Source: RBG-13-68-16 sp050018455 (lineage in GTDB: Bacteria > Acidobacteriota > Thermoanaerobaculia > Thermoanaerobaculales > Thermoanaerobaculaceae). Taken from it: a DNA stretch of 64,000 nucleotides. Below, piece after piece: positions 17,679 to 25,243 of this stretch. Under the pieces are notes generated by a model that did no database searches, had not been told where the DNA came from, and saw only the letters and a program-made list of their open reading frames with translations. Where the stretch lies: positions 62,001-126,000 of the forward strand of contig JBEKAA010000001.1 in the NCBI GenBank assembly GCA_050018455.1, written 5' to 3'. The translations under genes and the position numbers were made by a program. The number at the start of each line of letters is the position of its first letter. Position 1 is the stretch's first letter.

Positions 17679-20071
17679 TGCCCGAAGCGAGTGCCACCCC
17701 TCGGGTCTCAATCGTGATTGTCACGTTCAACGGGCGTCTGCACCTCGCCCGATGCATTCCGGCCGTTCTCGCCACGACCGGGGAGGATGCCGAGATCATC
17801 GTCGTGGACAACGCATCGACCGACGGCACGCTGTCATGGCTCTCGTCCGAATACCCGCGGGTAGGAGTGGTCGGACTCCCGCGGAACCTCGGTTTCGGTG
17901 AGGCGAACCGGCGCGGATTCCTGATCGCCAGAGCGGACTTCGTGGTCCTGCTCAACAACGATACGGTGGTCGAACCAGGCTGGCTGGATGCCCTGCTCCG
18001 GCCCCTCCAGCAGGACCCCAACGTCGCCGCCAGCTGTGCGCTCCTCCGGCTCCTCGACCATCCCGAACTCCTCAACGCAAACGGTGGAGGCATGACCTGG
18101 CTCGGCTACGGGTTCGACCGGGACTTCGGCTTCCCCTTCCCCGAGCCCGGCGATCTACCCGAGTTCGCGGAGACCCTGTTTCCAACCGCCGCCGCCGCTC
18201 TCTTCCGAAAGGCCGACTTCTTCGCGAGTGGCGGCTTCGATCCGTCCTTCTTCATGTACCACGACGACGTCGACCTCGGGTGGCGGCTGTGGCTCTTGGG
18301 CAAGAGAGTGGTCACGTGCCGCGACGCGGTCGTGCGGCATGCCTGGGGAGGGACCGCCACGGCCGCAAAGGGCCGTCGTTGGCGAGACCTTCTGGGGGCC
18401 AGGCACAACATCCGGGCTCTCATCAAGAACCTCGAACCCTGGCACTTGGCGCGAGCGCTCAAGAACATATTCAAGCTCTGGATGCGCGCGGGCGAATTGG
18501 CGTTCGCGCTGCGGGTGGTTGTTTGGAACCTCGCCCATCTCCCTTCGACCCTGGCGATGCGCCGGGACATCCAGCGTAGGCGCGTCCGCACCGACGACGA
18601 CCTCGTCCGAAGGGGCCTCATCGCAGACGCGCCGATCCCTCCGCCGCCACCCCGCATTCCGGTCTTCTCCGACCCGCGCGTTGCCGCGGCCACCTGGGCT
18701 CCGAATCGAGTTCTGAGGCCCGGCGGTATCACCCAGGAGGAGAGGCTCGGGGTCGGTTGGTACCACCCGGAGCTTCACGGCGGGGCGGTGGTCGCGTTCA
18801 CCTGCGGAAGGGCCTCGTTCTGCATGCGGATCGAGCCGCACACATCAGGGCGACTGAAGCTCACGGCAAGACTCCCCCCGGGCGCTGCCCGGGGGTCCGT
18901 GGAGGTGCGGGTAAACGGCCACGAACACAAAGCCGATTTGTCATCAGAGAATTGGCGGACCTTCGCGGTCCCGGTGGCGGCCGACTCCAGCGGGCTCATC
19001 GAGGTTGAACTCCGTTCGGCGACTTGGATTCCGCACGAATTCTGCCACAACTGGGACTTCCGCAGGCTTGGCTGCGCGGTCAAGACGGTCCGGTTCACCC
19101 CGGAGGCTTTGTCGCCGGCGGCCCCACCCCAGACGGTTTCGCTGGTCATCCCGACCTTCAATCGGTGGGAGTGCCTCTCGAAGACGCTCGAGGCACTCGC
19201 GGTGCAAACCTTCCGGCCAGACGAGGTAATCGTGGTGGACGACGGTTCGACGGACGGCACCTGGGAACGCCTCGAGGCCTGGCGCGAGCGCAACCTGGAC
19301 CGTCTGGCCGTCACGGCTCTGATACAGGCGAATCGGGGCCAGGGCCCGGCGCGGAATCTCGGGGTCGACCACGCCCATGGCGACCTTGTCGTGTTCATCG
19401 GCGACGACACTTTCCCGGCCTCGGATTTCGTCGAGAAACACCTGCTCCAGCACCGTGCGGCCGACGAGCTGTGTGCAGTCGTCGGGTTCACGGACTGGGA
19501 CCGGGAAGGAATACGAGTGACCCCGTTCCTCGAGTACGTCAACCGTAACGGCGAACAGTTCGCGTACGGGCGCTTCAGCGACGGGGACGACCTCAGCTTC
19601 AATTGCTTCTACACGTCAAACGTATCGGTCCCGCGAGTCTGCCTCATCGGAGAGCCTCCCTTCCACGACGCATTCACGTCCTACGGATGGGAAGACGTCG
19701 AATTGGGGTACCGCCTCACGAATCGCGGCTTGAGGATCATCTTCTGCGAAACCGCCAGGACCCGGCATCATCATCCGATGTCGCTGCGGTCGTTCCTTCG
19801 CCGCCAGTGGAAGGTTGGCAACTCCATCGCAACGCTCTATCGCCTGCATCCTGAGCTCGAGCACCACCCCGAGCTGCCGCAACCAAACCCGCCGCAGTGG
19901 TTCTCTCTCTCGAGAGGCTACATGCCGTTCGTGATCCCGATACTCTCCTTCCTGGACCGGGCCGGGATCCCACTTTCGCGCCGCATCTACGGACGTGCCG
20001 TCGTGTGGGCGTATTACTGCGGCGCGGCTCACAAGCAGGTGCCACGGAGCTCTTGGGGCGGCCCGACGTGA
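17633..20071 (+). CDS. Bifunctional GT2 protein with internal beta-sandwich domain
   Basis: 812 residues: GT2 domain 1 at about 25-265 (VSIVIVTFNGRLHLARC, LLNNDTVVEPGW, YHDDVDLGWRL), a helical stretch, a beta-rich module at about 370-480 (GWYHPELHGGAVVAFTCGRASF...), then GT2 domain 2 at about 487-720 (VSLVIPTFNRWECLSKTL, VVDDGSTDGTW, IGDDTFPASDF, GWEDVELGYRL). The middle module may bind carbohydrate; that is inference from its beta-strand pattern. ATG 17633 overlaps the upstream gene by 46 bases; GTG 17678, which overlaps the upstream TAG by one base, is equally plausible. It belongs to the three-gene glycan operon. Acceptor and donor sugars are unknown. Confidence 0.83.
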   Translation: MESLAAASSMVGAALVPEASATPRVSIVIVTFNGRLHLARCIPAVLATTGEDAEIIVVDNASTDGTLSWLSSEYPRVGVVGLPRNLGFGEANRRGFLIARADFVVLLNNDTVVEPGWLDALLRPLQQDPNVAASCALLRLLDHPELLNANGGGMTWLGYGFDRDFGFPFPEPGDLPEFAETLFPTAAAALFRKADFFASGGFDPSFFMYHDDVDLGWRLWLLGKRVVTCRDAVVRHAWGGTATAAKGRRWRDLLGARHNIRALIKNLEPWHLARALKNIFKLWMRAGELAFALRVVVWNLAHLPSTLAMRRDIQRRRVRTDDDLVRRGLIADAPIPPPPPRIPVFSDPRVAAATWAPNRVLRPGGITQEERLGVGWYHPELHGGAVVAFTCGRASFCMRIEPHTSGRLKLTARLPPGAARGSVEVRVNGHEHKADLSSENWRTFAVPVAADSSGLIEVELRSATWIPHEFCHNWDFRRLGCAVKTVRFTPEALSPAAPPQTVSLVIPTFNRWECLSKTLEALAVQTFRPDEVIVVDDGSTDGTWERLEAWRERNLDRLAVTALIQANRGQGPARNLGVDHAHGDLVVFIGDDTFPASDFVEKHLLQHRAADELCAVVGFTDWDREGIRVTPFLEYVNRNGEQFAYGRFSDGDDLSFNCFYTSNVSVPRVCLIGEPPFHDAFTSYGWEDVELGYRLTNRGLRIIFCETARTRHHHPMSLRSFLRRQWKVGNSIATLYRLHPELEHHPELPQPNPPQWFSLSRGYMPFVIPILSFLDRAGIPLSRRIYGRAVVWAYYCGAAHKQVPRSSWGGPT

Positions 20072-21684
20072 GACCAACGCCGCCGGAACCCGGCAAGTTC
20101 GCTTGGGCGGCACGGCAGCTGGCGAAGGGGTGGGCTTACCGTGCCAACCCACGCCTGCTAGTGCGGAAGATTGCGAGCGCCTTGCGCAGGGGCCTTCGCC
20201 GCCCTGACTATCAAGCCCTGCTGTTCGAAGGCCGCTTCCTCCCGACCGTCGCCTCGCCCCCTGGGGAGCGCCTATTCACCGTCGCCATGCCGGTCTGGCG
20301 CGTTGCCGAGGAGCATCTGAGGGCCGCGATAGCCTCCGTCATGGCGCAGAGCTACGGCAACTGGGAGCTCATCGCGCTCGACGACGCCTCGCCCGACCCT
20401 CATGTGAGTCGCGTACTCTCCGAGGCAAGCCGCTCGGACTCCCGGATCCGGGTGCTGACGCGCCAAAACAACGCCGGCATCGGGGCGGCAAGCAACGAGA
20501 TCCTCCGGCACGCCCGCGGACAATACCTCGCGTTCCTCGACCACGACGACCTGCTCCACCCGATGGCGCTCGAGCTTGTCGGTCGATTCCTCTCCCTGCA
20601 GCCGGAAACCGACTGGGTCTTTACGGACGAGGACAAGGTCGACGAGGAAGGACGCCACCTCGAGCCGTGCTTGAAGCCGGGATGGTCCCGACATTTGCTC
20701 CTCAGCTTCAACTATGTCAGCCACCTGCGCATTGTGCGCAGATCGACGATGGAGAAGGTGGGCGGACACCGGCCGGCCCTCGACGGCGCCCAGGACTACG
20801 ACCTCGCGCTTCGGATTCTCGCCTCTGGAGGGCGCTTTGCGCACCTGCCCGGGATTCTCTATCACTGGCGCACGGTTCGTGCCTCAATGGCAATGGCCGC
20901 AAGAGCCAAGCCGGCTGCTCATGAGCGCGCGCTGCAGGCCCTTTCCGAGCACGCGGCAACGTTTCCAAGAGGCGGCATTCCCTCCGCCCGAGTCCTCATT
21001 CCGGCGGCTAGTTTTTTCGAAGTCCGTCGGCCTTGCGACGAAAACGTCGCTGTCGCCGTCGCCGACTTTACCGGCGATGCCAAGGCCTGGGTCGGGCTCC
21101 TCGGGCGCCCGTTCGAGATCCTGGACACGCGAGGGGAGGCCTGCCCTGAAGCCCTCGTCGCTCTTGCACGGCGGGCCGCTGGTCATCAGTTTCTGGTGGT
21201 CGCGCCACGCGGCGGCCTCGGCGCCCGCCAACTTGACGAGCTACTTGCGCTGTTGCAGGTCCCCTGCACCGCTGTCGCAGCCGGGCGCCGGCTGAAGCGC
21301 AATCGCGTGGAGTCGAGCGGGTGGGTCGCAACAGACCGGGGGGCGTTGTGGGACCCATGGAGACACCTCGCGGCACGGGATCCCGGTTACCTGAACCTCG
21401 CCATGGTCCCCGGACCCCGTCTCGTGCCCCCGCCGCTGGGTTTCGCGGTCAATCGTGACGCCCTCCTCGAGGCATGGGAAGCGGCACATGATGTCGCTCC
21501 GGTGTGGCGCCTCCCTGCGGGTTGGACGCGCCTGGGTCAGGAAGTGGTGACGGCGCCTCGCGTCAACCTGCGACAGGGGTTCGATCGTCTTGCCGCCCCT
21601 CCAGAACCGCCCCCGCCCGAGCTCCCGAGCGTCCGGTTCTCGTGGTTGGCTGATCTCGGCCTGGCAGGGGACGCTTCGCGCTAG
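20068..21684 (+). CDS. Family-2 glycosyltransferase
   Basis: 538 residues with one GT2 domain from about residue 68 to 300: VAMPVWRVAEEHLRAAIASV, LIALDDASPDP, LDHDDLLHPMALEL (DxD-like) and GAQDYDLALRI. This wording is close to O-antigen biosynthesis glycosyltransferases. The C-terminal 230 residues are an unrecognised domain. The frame has no nearby ATG; GTG 20068 overlaps the previous stop (GTGA) and follows GGGGCGG, so coupled translation from there is most likely. Last gene of the glycan operon. Confidence 0.83.
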   Translation: MRPTPPEPGKFAWAARQLAKGWAYRANPRLLVRKIASALRRGLRRPDYQALLFEGRFLPTVASPPGERLFTVAMPVWRVAEEHLRAAIASVMAQSYGNWELIALDDASPDPHVSRVLSEASRSDSRIRVLTRQNNAGIGAASNEILRHARGQYLAFLDHDDLLHPMALELVGRFLSLQPETDWVFTDEDKVDEEGRHLEPCLKPGWSRHLLLSFNYVSHLRIVRRSTMEKVGGHRPALDGAQDYDLALRILASGGRFAHLPGILYHWRTVRASMAMAARAKPAAHERALQALSEHAATFPRGGIPSARVLIPAASFFEVRRPCDENVAVAVADFTGDAKAWVGLLGRPFEILDTRGEACPEALVALARRAAGHQFLVVAPRGGLGARQLDELLALLQVPCTAVAAGRRLKRNRVESSGWVATDRGALWDPWRHLAARDPGYLNLAMVPGPRLVPPPLGFAVNRDALLEAWEAAHDVAPVWRLPAGWTRLGQEVVTAPRVNLRQGFDRLAAPPEPPPPELPSVRFSWLADLGLAGDASR

Positions 21685-21702
21685 GATGCGATCGGAGGAT
21701 TT

Positions 21703-21996
21703 ATGCAACCAGAAGAGAAGCCGGCGCAGATCAAGATCGTGGTGAGCGACCAGCTGGCGCTCGGGACGTACGCCAACTTCGCGTCCATCGTGCACAACTT
21801 CGCCGAGTTCATCATGGACTTCGGGCGGATCGTGCCCGGCCGCGAGGAGGTCCAGGTCGTCTCGCGCATCGTGATGACGCCGGTCCACGCCAAGCAACTG
21901 CTGCGCGCCCTCACCGAGAACGTGGCAATCTACGAGCGCAACTTCGGCGAGATCAGGGAGGGACCGCAGGCCGGCGCCGCCGCCCGAACGATGTGA
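21703..21996 (+). CDS. DUF3467 family protein
   Basis: 97 residues. Matches the DUF3467 pattern: GTYANFASIVHNFAEFIMDFGRI, then EVQVVSRIVMTPVHAKQLLRAL and a C-terminal IYERNFGEI. The family is widespread and uncharacterised; cytoplasmic. ATG 21703 has GGAGG six bases upstream. It follows the last glycosyltransferase by only 18 bases and could be read through from that operon, but no functional link is known. Confidence 0.88.
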   Translation: MQPEEKPAQIKIVVSDQLALGTYANFASIVHNFAEFIMDFGRIVPGREEVQVVSRIVMTPVHAKQLLRALTENVAIYERNFGEIREGPQAGAAARTM

Positions 21997-22038
21997 CGGA
22001 TCCCGTTCGAAGATTCATACCGGTTTGCCATCGAACAT

Positions 22039-22132
22039 GTCATTCCGAGGAGCGGAGCGACGAGGAATCTGGGTGGGGGAAAGCCTGGATCTACTAGCCC
22101 CCTCCCAGATCCCTCGCTGCGCTCGGGATGAC
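22039..22132. repeat. REP-like palindromic element
   Basis: The left end reads GTCATTCCGAGGAGCGGAGC and the right end, reversed, reads GTCATCCCGAGCGCAGCGAG, so the two ends are imperfect inverted copies; an inner CTGGGTGGGGG pairs with CCCCCTCCCAG. This wording (CATTCCGAG..GAGC..GAGGAATCT) is the familiar interspersed inverted repeat of many bacterial genomes, probably mobilised in trans by REP-associated transposases. Only one copy was seen in the window. Confidence 0.75.
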
Positions 22133-22212
22133 ACCTTTGCTCTACGACGGACGGCAAACCGGTATCAGACGTTCCCAGGTTCCCTCGTCAGGCCAGGGCG
22201 CGCGAGCGGCAG

Positions 22213-22321
22213 CAGGTCAAATGGAAAAGGGCAAATGTCAAAGGAGAGACGGGCGACGTCTCCCAGGCTCAAATGGGATTCTTGCCTTCCGTTTTACCTC
22301 TTACCTCTTCCCTTTGACCTG
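22213..22321. repeat. Long imperfect inverted repeat
   Basis: The left arm begins AGGTCAAATGGAAAAGGGC and the reverse complement of the right arm begins AGGTCAAAGGGAAGAGGTA. Nested inside is GAGACG...CGTCTC. The whole stretch could fold into one irregular hairpin of about 110 bases. No open frame inside is convincing. Confidence 0.55.
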
Positions 22322-22330
22322 ATCCGACCC

Positions 22331-22370
22331 TTCGAACTTTCGAACTTTCGAACATTCGAACGTTCGAACG
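22331..22370. repeat. Five-copy 8-base tandem repeat (TTCGAACN)
   Basis: Five perfectly phased units TTCGAACT, TTCGAACT, TTCGAACA, TTCGAACG, TTCGAACG. Each unit contains the palindrome TTCGAA. It ends 10 bases short of the mnmA stop codon, so it would lie at the very 3' end of the mnmA message. Confidence 0.85.
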
Positions 22371-22379
22371 CATTCGCGC

Positions 22380-23450
22380 TCACGTCGCCGAGACGATCCA
22401 GCCGCCGCCCAGTACGCGATCTCCGTCGTAGCACACGGCCGCCTGGCCGGGTGCCGGCGCCATCACGGGCTCTACGAACTCGACTTCAGCCTCGCCGCCG
22501 GAACCCAATGTGACGGCCGCCAGCTGGGCGAAGTGCCGTGACCGTATCTGGACCTGGGCCTGTATGGTTCCCGGCCCGGCCGCGACGAGCCAGTTCACGT
22601 CTCGAAGGCGGAGCCGGCGCCGCAGAGCGTCGTCGCGCCCGCCCACCACGACGCGGTTCTCCTGCGGCCGCACCTCGATGACGTAGAGCCGCCGAGGGGC
22701 TGAAACACCGATGCCTTTGCGCTGGCCGACCGTGAAACGGTGAAAGCCGGCGTGGCGTCCGATCACGTTCCCGCTCCGATCGACCACGTCCCCGGGACCG
22801 GGGAGCCTGTCGGCCGCCAGTTTCTGCAGCACCTCAACGTACGACCCTTCGTCCGGGACGAAACAAACCTCCTGGCTGTCCCTGCGATCGGCGTTGGGGA
22901 GCCCGACCGAGCGGGCAAAGGCTCGCACCTGGTCCTTGCGCATGCCGCCCAGGGGGAACAGCACGCGGCCCAGCTGTTCGGGCCGGAGGCCGAACAGGAA
23001 GTAGGACTGGTCCTTCGAGATGTCCCGTCCACGCATCAGGACCGGGCGATCGGCGCCTCGCTGGATCCGGGCGTAGTGCCCCGTCGCGAGGAGCTCGGCT
23101 CCGAGCTGCGTCGCGATCGTGAGCAGCTCGCCGAACTTGAGGCTCGAGTTGCACTGTGCGCACGGGAGAGGCGTCTCGCCGCCAAGGTACGAGTCGATGA
23201 ACGGCCGCAAGACCGCCTTCTCGAAGGAGAGTTCCATGTCGATGACGTAATGTCGGATCCCGAGCCGCTCGGCCACCTCGCGGGCCATGCCGATGTCCGC
23301 CGTGGAGCAACACCGTGAGGTCCCGAGCCCCTTGTGGGAGAGGTCCGCGAGCTGAAGGGTGACGCCTACGACCTCGTGCCCCTCGCGCGTGAGCAGCGCC
23401 GCCGCCGCCGCGGAGTCCACTCCTCCGGACATGGCTACCAGGACTCTCAT
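22380..23450 (-). CDS. mnmA: tRNA-specific 2-thiouridylase MnmA
   Basis: Inserts sulfur at position 2 of the wobble uridine (U34) of tRNA-Lys, Glu and Gln. 356 residues. The PP-loop SGGVDS is at residues 8-13; the two catalytic cysteines lie in LPCAQCNSSLKFG and SQEVCFVP; GHYAR and the KDQSYFLF motif of the family are present. It is the third gene of the cysteine desulfurase-FHA-mnmA unit, so sulfur probably flows directly from the desulfurase to MnmA without a Tus relay, as in B. subtilis YrvO-MnmA. ATG 23450 is the natural start. Confidence 0.96.
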   Translation of the reverse strand: MRVLVAMSGGVDSAAAAALLTREGHEVVGVTLQLADLSHKGLGTSRCCSTADIGMAREVAERLGIRHYVIDMELSFEKAVLRPFIDSYLGGETPLPCAQCNSSLKFGELLTIATQLGAELLATGHYARIQRGADRPVLMRGRDISKDQSYFLFGLRPEQLGRVLFPLGGMRKDQVRAFARSVGLPNADRRDSQEVCFVPDEGSYVEVLQKLAADRLPGPGDVVDRSGNVIGRHAGFHRFTVGQRKGIGVSAPRRLYVIEVRPQENRVVVGGRDDALRRRLRLRDVNWLVAAGPGTIQAQVQIRSRHFAQLAAVTLGSGGEAEVEFVEPVMAPAPGQAAVCYDGDRVLGGGWIVSAT

Positions 23451-23471
23451 CGCCGGTTCCGGGGTCGGTTC

Positions 23472-24053
23472 TTACTCTCCAACGCCCTCATGAGTGTCGG
23501 TCACGATGAACATGAGGGTCGTCGTTCCGAGCGAGAACTCCTGGTTGCTGAACACGGTCGCGCGCTGGATGCGCACCCCGTCGACGTACGTGCCGTTGGT
23601 CGACCCGAGATCGCTGACCACGGCCTCGTCCTGGTGGATCTCGAGCATGGCGTGACGGCGCGAAACCTCGCTGTCCTGGAGCTGTACGTCGCTCTCGGTG
23701 CCACGGCCGAGCACGATCCGCGGTTTGCGGACCGTGTGGATCTGGCCGGCGTTCGCCCCCATGATCACCGCCAGCGAGTAGCGCTTCGTCCGCGGCAACG
23801 GCGCGAGGTGCGGGAGGCTGGCGATGTCGGGAGGCGCCGCCTGCAGGCTCGGGTCGAGCTCCTTGGTCGTCCGCTCCTTCCCGCTGGGCGGAACCACCGC
23901 CGTACGCCTGACGGCGCCCTCTTCGATCTCGGGCTTGCTGATCTCGAAAACGTTCTCGCACTTGATGCACTTCAAACGCTTCGTCGTGCTCTCGCCGAAC
24001 CTGGACTCCTCGAACTGATACTTGGTCTTGCAGCTCGGGCAGCTCACGATCAC
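23472..24053 (-). CDS. Zinc-ribbon (MJ0042-type) and FHA-domain protein
   Basis: 193 residues. An N-terminal zinc ribbon with CPSC at 5-8 and CIKC at 29-32 matches MJ0042-type fingers. A charged linker follows, then an FHA phosphothreonine-binding domain at about 105-180 (VLGRGTESDVQL, VSRRHAMLE, DLGSTNGTYVDG, all signature residues present). It should recognise a phosphorylated partner in the cytoplasm. GTG 24053 overlaps the desulfurase stop (GTGA) and follows AAGGGGGG, so it is translationally coupled. Why a phosphopeptide reader sits between two tRNA-thiolation enzymes is not obvious. Confidence 0.88.
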   Translation of the reverse strand: MIVSCPSCKTKYQFEESRFGESTTKRLKCIKCENVFEISKPEIEEGAVRRTAVVPPSGKERTTKELDPSLQAAPPDIASLPHLAPLPRTKRYSLAVIMGANAGQIHTVRKPRIVLGRGTESDVQLQDSEVSRRHAMLEIHQDEAVVSDLGSTNGTYVDGVRIQRATVFSNQEFSLGTTTLMFIVTDTHEGVGE

Positions 24054-25204
24054 CGAACACCCCCCTTGCCCCGGCACCAGATGCGCTCGATCGCAGCCAC
24101 GAGGCCGAGGACCTCCTCCGCGCTCGTGCCGGGCCCCAAGGACACTCTCAGTGTACGCTCGGAGGCTTCTTCGCCAAAGCCCATCGCCTCGACGACCGAG
24201 TTCCGCCGCTCGACCCCCGAGCTGCAGGCGGGTCCGGAAGACACGGCGAGACCCTCTAGGTCCAGCGCCGCAACGGCCGCGCCGCCACGGAGGCCGGGTG
24301 GCAGACCGACGCAGGAGGTGTTGGGAAGCCTCGGGGCCGCGGCGCCGTACACCACACCCTCTCGGAAATCCTCCAGGAACGCGCTTTCGAACGCGTCGCG
24401 GATGCGCCCAAGTTCCTGCCAGCGAGGCAGCTCCGAGGCAGCGAGCCGGCACGCCACACCCAGGCCCACGATCCCCGCGACGTTTTCAGTTCCGCCCCGC
24501 CGGTGCCTCTCCTGGGTGCCCGGGACCAGCGGGGCAAGAACCACCCCCGCCTTGACGACCATGGCCCCTGTTCCTGACGGCGATCCGAGCTTGTGCCCGC
24601 TCACCGCCATCGTATCCACGCCCCACCGCCCAGGGGGCAACGGGACCTTCCCCGCCCCTTGGACGGCGTCGCAGTGCACGTCGCCTCCGGCGGCGTGAGC
24701 GAGGTTGCATACGGCCTCCAGCTCCTGCAGGACTCCGGTCTCGGAGTTGGCAAGTTGAACGGCGACCGCGGCGCCGGGGAGGCGTACCAACGCATCGGCG
24801 AGAGCGGCCAGATTCACGAGCCCGCTGGGGCCGACCGGAATCCGTTCGACAGCGGCCCCGAAGCGCGCCATCTCGTCCGCCATCGCCAACACGGCCGGGT
24901 GCTCCGAAGCCGACACGAGTAGAGGCCGGCCGCCGGGTCCTCCAGCGGCAGCACACAAGCCCCAGAGAGCCATCGCGTTCGATTCGGTTCCACCCGAGGT
25001 GAAAACGATTTCGTCTGGAGACGCTCCGAGGAACGCCGCAACCTCTGTGCGGGCCTGCTCGACCAGCCGCCTGGCGCGGGCGCCCTCCGCGTGGACGCTG
25101 GAGGGGTTTCCGAGGGAGGCTTGGAGAACTTCGACCACGGCGGCCACGACCTCCTGCCGTACGGGAGATGATGCGTTCCAGTCAAGGTAACAGCGCGGCG
25201 TCAC
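24050..25204 (-). CDS. Cysteine desulfurase (NifS/IscS family)
   Basis: PLP enzyme that strips sulfur from L-cysteine as a persulfide. 384 residues. Motifs: YLDWNASSP at the start, TSGGTESNAMAL, SASEHPAVL, the PLP lysine in SGHKLGSPSGTGAM, RRGGTENVAGIVGLG and the active-site Cys in SSGPACSSGVE. Starts with GTG 25204, six bases after a TAGAAT hexamer on the minus strand, so probably leaderless. Next to mnmA it most likely serves tRNA thiolation; no IscU or SufB gene is nearby. Confidence 0.94.
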   Translation of the reverse strand: MTPRCYLDWNASSPVRQEVVAAVVEVLQASLGNPSSVHAEGARARRLVEQARTEVAAFLGASPDEIVFTSGGTESNAMALWGLCAAAGGPGGRPLLVSASEHPAVLAMADEMARFGAAVERIPVGPSGLVNLAALADALVRLPGAAVAVQLANSETGVLQELEAVCNLAHAAGGDVHCDAVQGAGKVPLPPGRWGVDTMAVSGHKLGSPSGTGAMVVKAGVVLAPLVPGTQERHRRGGTENVAGIVGLGVACRLAASELPRWQELGRIRDAFESAFLEDFREGVVYGAAAPRLPNTSCVGLPPGLRGGAAVAALDLEGLAVSSGPACSSGVERRNSVVEAMGFGEEASERTLRVSLGPGTSAEEVLGLVAAIERIWCRGKGGVR

Positions 25205-25210
25205 CCGGCG

Positions 25211-25216
25211 ATTCTA
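25211..25216 (-). promoter_or_regulatory. Leaderless-type -10 of the desulfurase operon
   Basis: TAGAAT on the minus strand, followed by six bases and GTG 25204. No Shine-Dalgarno. It is back to back with the dnaB hexamer only 15 bases away. Confidence 0.55.
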
Positions 25217-25231
25217 CTGCCTCGGGCGTGG

Positions 25232-25237
25232 TACGAT
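25232..25237 (+). promoter_or_regulatory. Leaderless-type -10 of dnaB
   Basis: TACGAT followed by six bases and GTG 25244, with no Shine-Dalgarno. This spacing favours GTG 25244 over the in-frame TTG 25238 as the dnaB start. Confidence 0.5.
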
Positions 25238-25243
25238 TTGGCT

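Larger units (their letters stand above)
21997..22379. other. Repeat-filled intergenic region
   Basis: No gene is supported in these 383 bases between the convergent DUF3467 and mnmA genes. They hold three kinds of repeats one after the other: a palindromic element (22039-22132), a long imperfect inverted repeat rich in AG/TC (22213-22321), and a five-copy 8-base tandem repeat (22331-22370). Base composition is clearly lower in G+C than the flanking genes. Confidence 0.8.

Noticed and set aside
22039..22132. Possible CRISPR or tRNA signal in the palindromic region
   Set aside because: Only one inverted copy, no spacer-repeat periodicity and no cloverleaf or anticodon arm.
22025..22513. 162-codon frame across the repeat region
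   Set aside because: It translates the REP-like palindrome and low-GC repeats and runs into the antisense of mnmA; not protein-like.
25238..25240. TTG start for dnaB
   Set aside because: GTG 25244 fits the spacing from TACGAT seen at nine other genes; TTG would begin directly at the hexamer.
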